Shown here piece after piece: positions 22,115-22,548 of a stretch of DNA of 22,548 nucleotides. Every line of letters starts with the position of its first letter. The stretch's first letter is position 1. The stretch is from Liolophura sinensis. Taxonomy: Eukaryota; Mollusca; Polyplacophora; Chitonida; Chitonidae. Where the stretch lies: positions 1 through 22,548 of the forward strand of contig NW_027018482.1 in NCBI RefSeq assembly GCF_032854445.1, given 5' to 3'. The position numbers and the translations under genes are program-made. A model generated the notes under the pieces. It was not told where the DNA came from, did no database searches, and worked only from the letters and a program-made list of their open reading frames with translations.

Positions 22115-22548
22115 GTAGATAAAGACATTGAGATTGTCTTGGACTGAAAAGTAAGACAATTGCTGGGTGAGTTAAATGGGCTTACCCAAAGATATCAGGT
22201 CTTCTGGGCTACCGAAGGGCACATAACTTATAGTCAAAAGTTGAATATAGTAATAACCAGTCGCGATTGTACAGAGTACAGTGTAGCCGATTTCAATTAA
22301 CAAAAAGACCAGGCAAAAATGCAAAAGTGCAAAAACTGTCCCAGTGCTGCTGGTAAGAGGCTAATCCGACGTATTTTGTGGCGAGAAATCGAATGGTGCA
22401 AACCGCGTTGCTCTCCGACCAATACTTTTGGCTGTAGTGACAATTGAATGATCATTTATGTCATAATCACGTGCCCAGCAACGGCTCTTACTCCATGGAA
22501 ACCAGGGAAATTGGCAATTTTTCAACAGCTGCCGATACCTGGCTCAAT
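22115..22548. repeat. Partial satellite monomer at the right edge
   Basis: The first 434 bases of another copy lie here, cut off by the window within the type-diagnostic stretch. It carries gcttacccaaagatatc, otherwise seen only near 15046, and ends in a B-like gatacctggctcaat. The array clearly continues to the right. Confidence 0.95.

Larger units (their letters stand above)
1..22548. repeat. Satellite DNA array, ~549-bp monomer, ~41 tandem copies
   Basis: The landmark gtagataaagacattgag recurs 41 times in the same orientation, so the array is purely head to tail. Copy starts in this arbitrary phase, with the type of each copy: 51 D, 601 B, 1152 D, 1702 B, 2252 A31, 2832 D, 3382 D', 3933 C, 4481 A, 5031 B, 5580 C, 6129 A, 6678 A2, 7227 C, 7776 A, 8325 B, 8874 C, 9423 A, 9973 C, 10522 A31, 11103 D, 11652 A2, 12201 C, 12750 A31, 13331 D, 13882 D', 14431 E, 14980 D', 15528 E, 16077 C, 16626 A, 17176 E, 17723 D, 18272 B-like, 18823 D-like, 19373 mosaic, 19919 F, 20470 E, 21018 F, 21567 E, 22115 partial. 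Spacing is 546-551 bp except for three copies of 580-581 bp. No unique sequence interrupts the array, and both window ends lie inside it. The family is not recognised. Confidence 0.98.

Noticed and set aside
1-22548. CRISPR array or bacterial repeat
   Set aside because: The repeat unit is 549 bp with no short repeat and spacer alternation, and no cas-like or other genes are present.
1-22548. Transposon or LTR array
   Set aside because: No terminal inverted repeats, LTR boundaries, target-site duplications or transposase/reverse transcriptase motifs were found. The copies are strictly head to tail with no break.

Overview
The whole 22,548-base window is one uninterrupted head-to-tail satellite DNA array. 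The unit is about 549 bp and is present about 41 times: 40 complete copies plus a partial copy at each end. No single-copy sequence, gene, RNA gene, transposon, CRISPR array or origin can be supported. Many ORFs of 60-119 codons occur on both strands, but they are the same few stretches of the unit read over and over. They are broken at conserved stops and shifted by indels, so I do not annotate them as genes.

Organism: a long array with higher-order repeat (HOR) organisation points to a eukaryotic nuclear genome, probably constitutive heterochromatin (centromeric, pericentromeric, subtelomeric or sex-chromosomal). One unit counted by hand (5161-5700) is about 42% GC, with 18 CpGs where about 24 would be expected, so CpG is only mildly depleted. 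This fits an invertebrate or other lightly methylated genome better than a vertebrate, but it does not identify a taxon. I do not recognise the satellite family.

Layout, with copies typed by a diagnostic stretch of about 110 bp (the base pattern after 'ccagg', then 'ctgaag', 'ataaatg' or 'attcatg' before 'tgggtc'): 300-2470 is two tandem (D-B) dimers. 2252-4480 is A31-D-D'-C. 4481-10073 is a hexamer (C-A-B-C-A-A2, 3,294 bp) followed by a second copy lacking its last unit. 10074-13850 is a tandem tetramer (2,228 bp) whose shared part looks identical over about 1.55 kb. About 13951-16145 is two (D'-E) dimers. 16146-19918 is mixed C, A, E, D and B-like units. 19919-22114 is two (F-E) dimers.

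The pattern records repeated unequal exchange and local conversion: nested HORs of 2, 3, 4 and 6 units, a 31-bp internal duplication carried by three copies, chimeric copies with locatable junctions, and a patch converted from a neighbour. Copy length is almost exactly 549 bp across about 5.0-13.3 kb, but it varies by single-base indels at both ends. That means either less homogenised, older edges or uncorrected long-read errors there.
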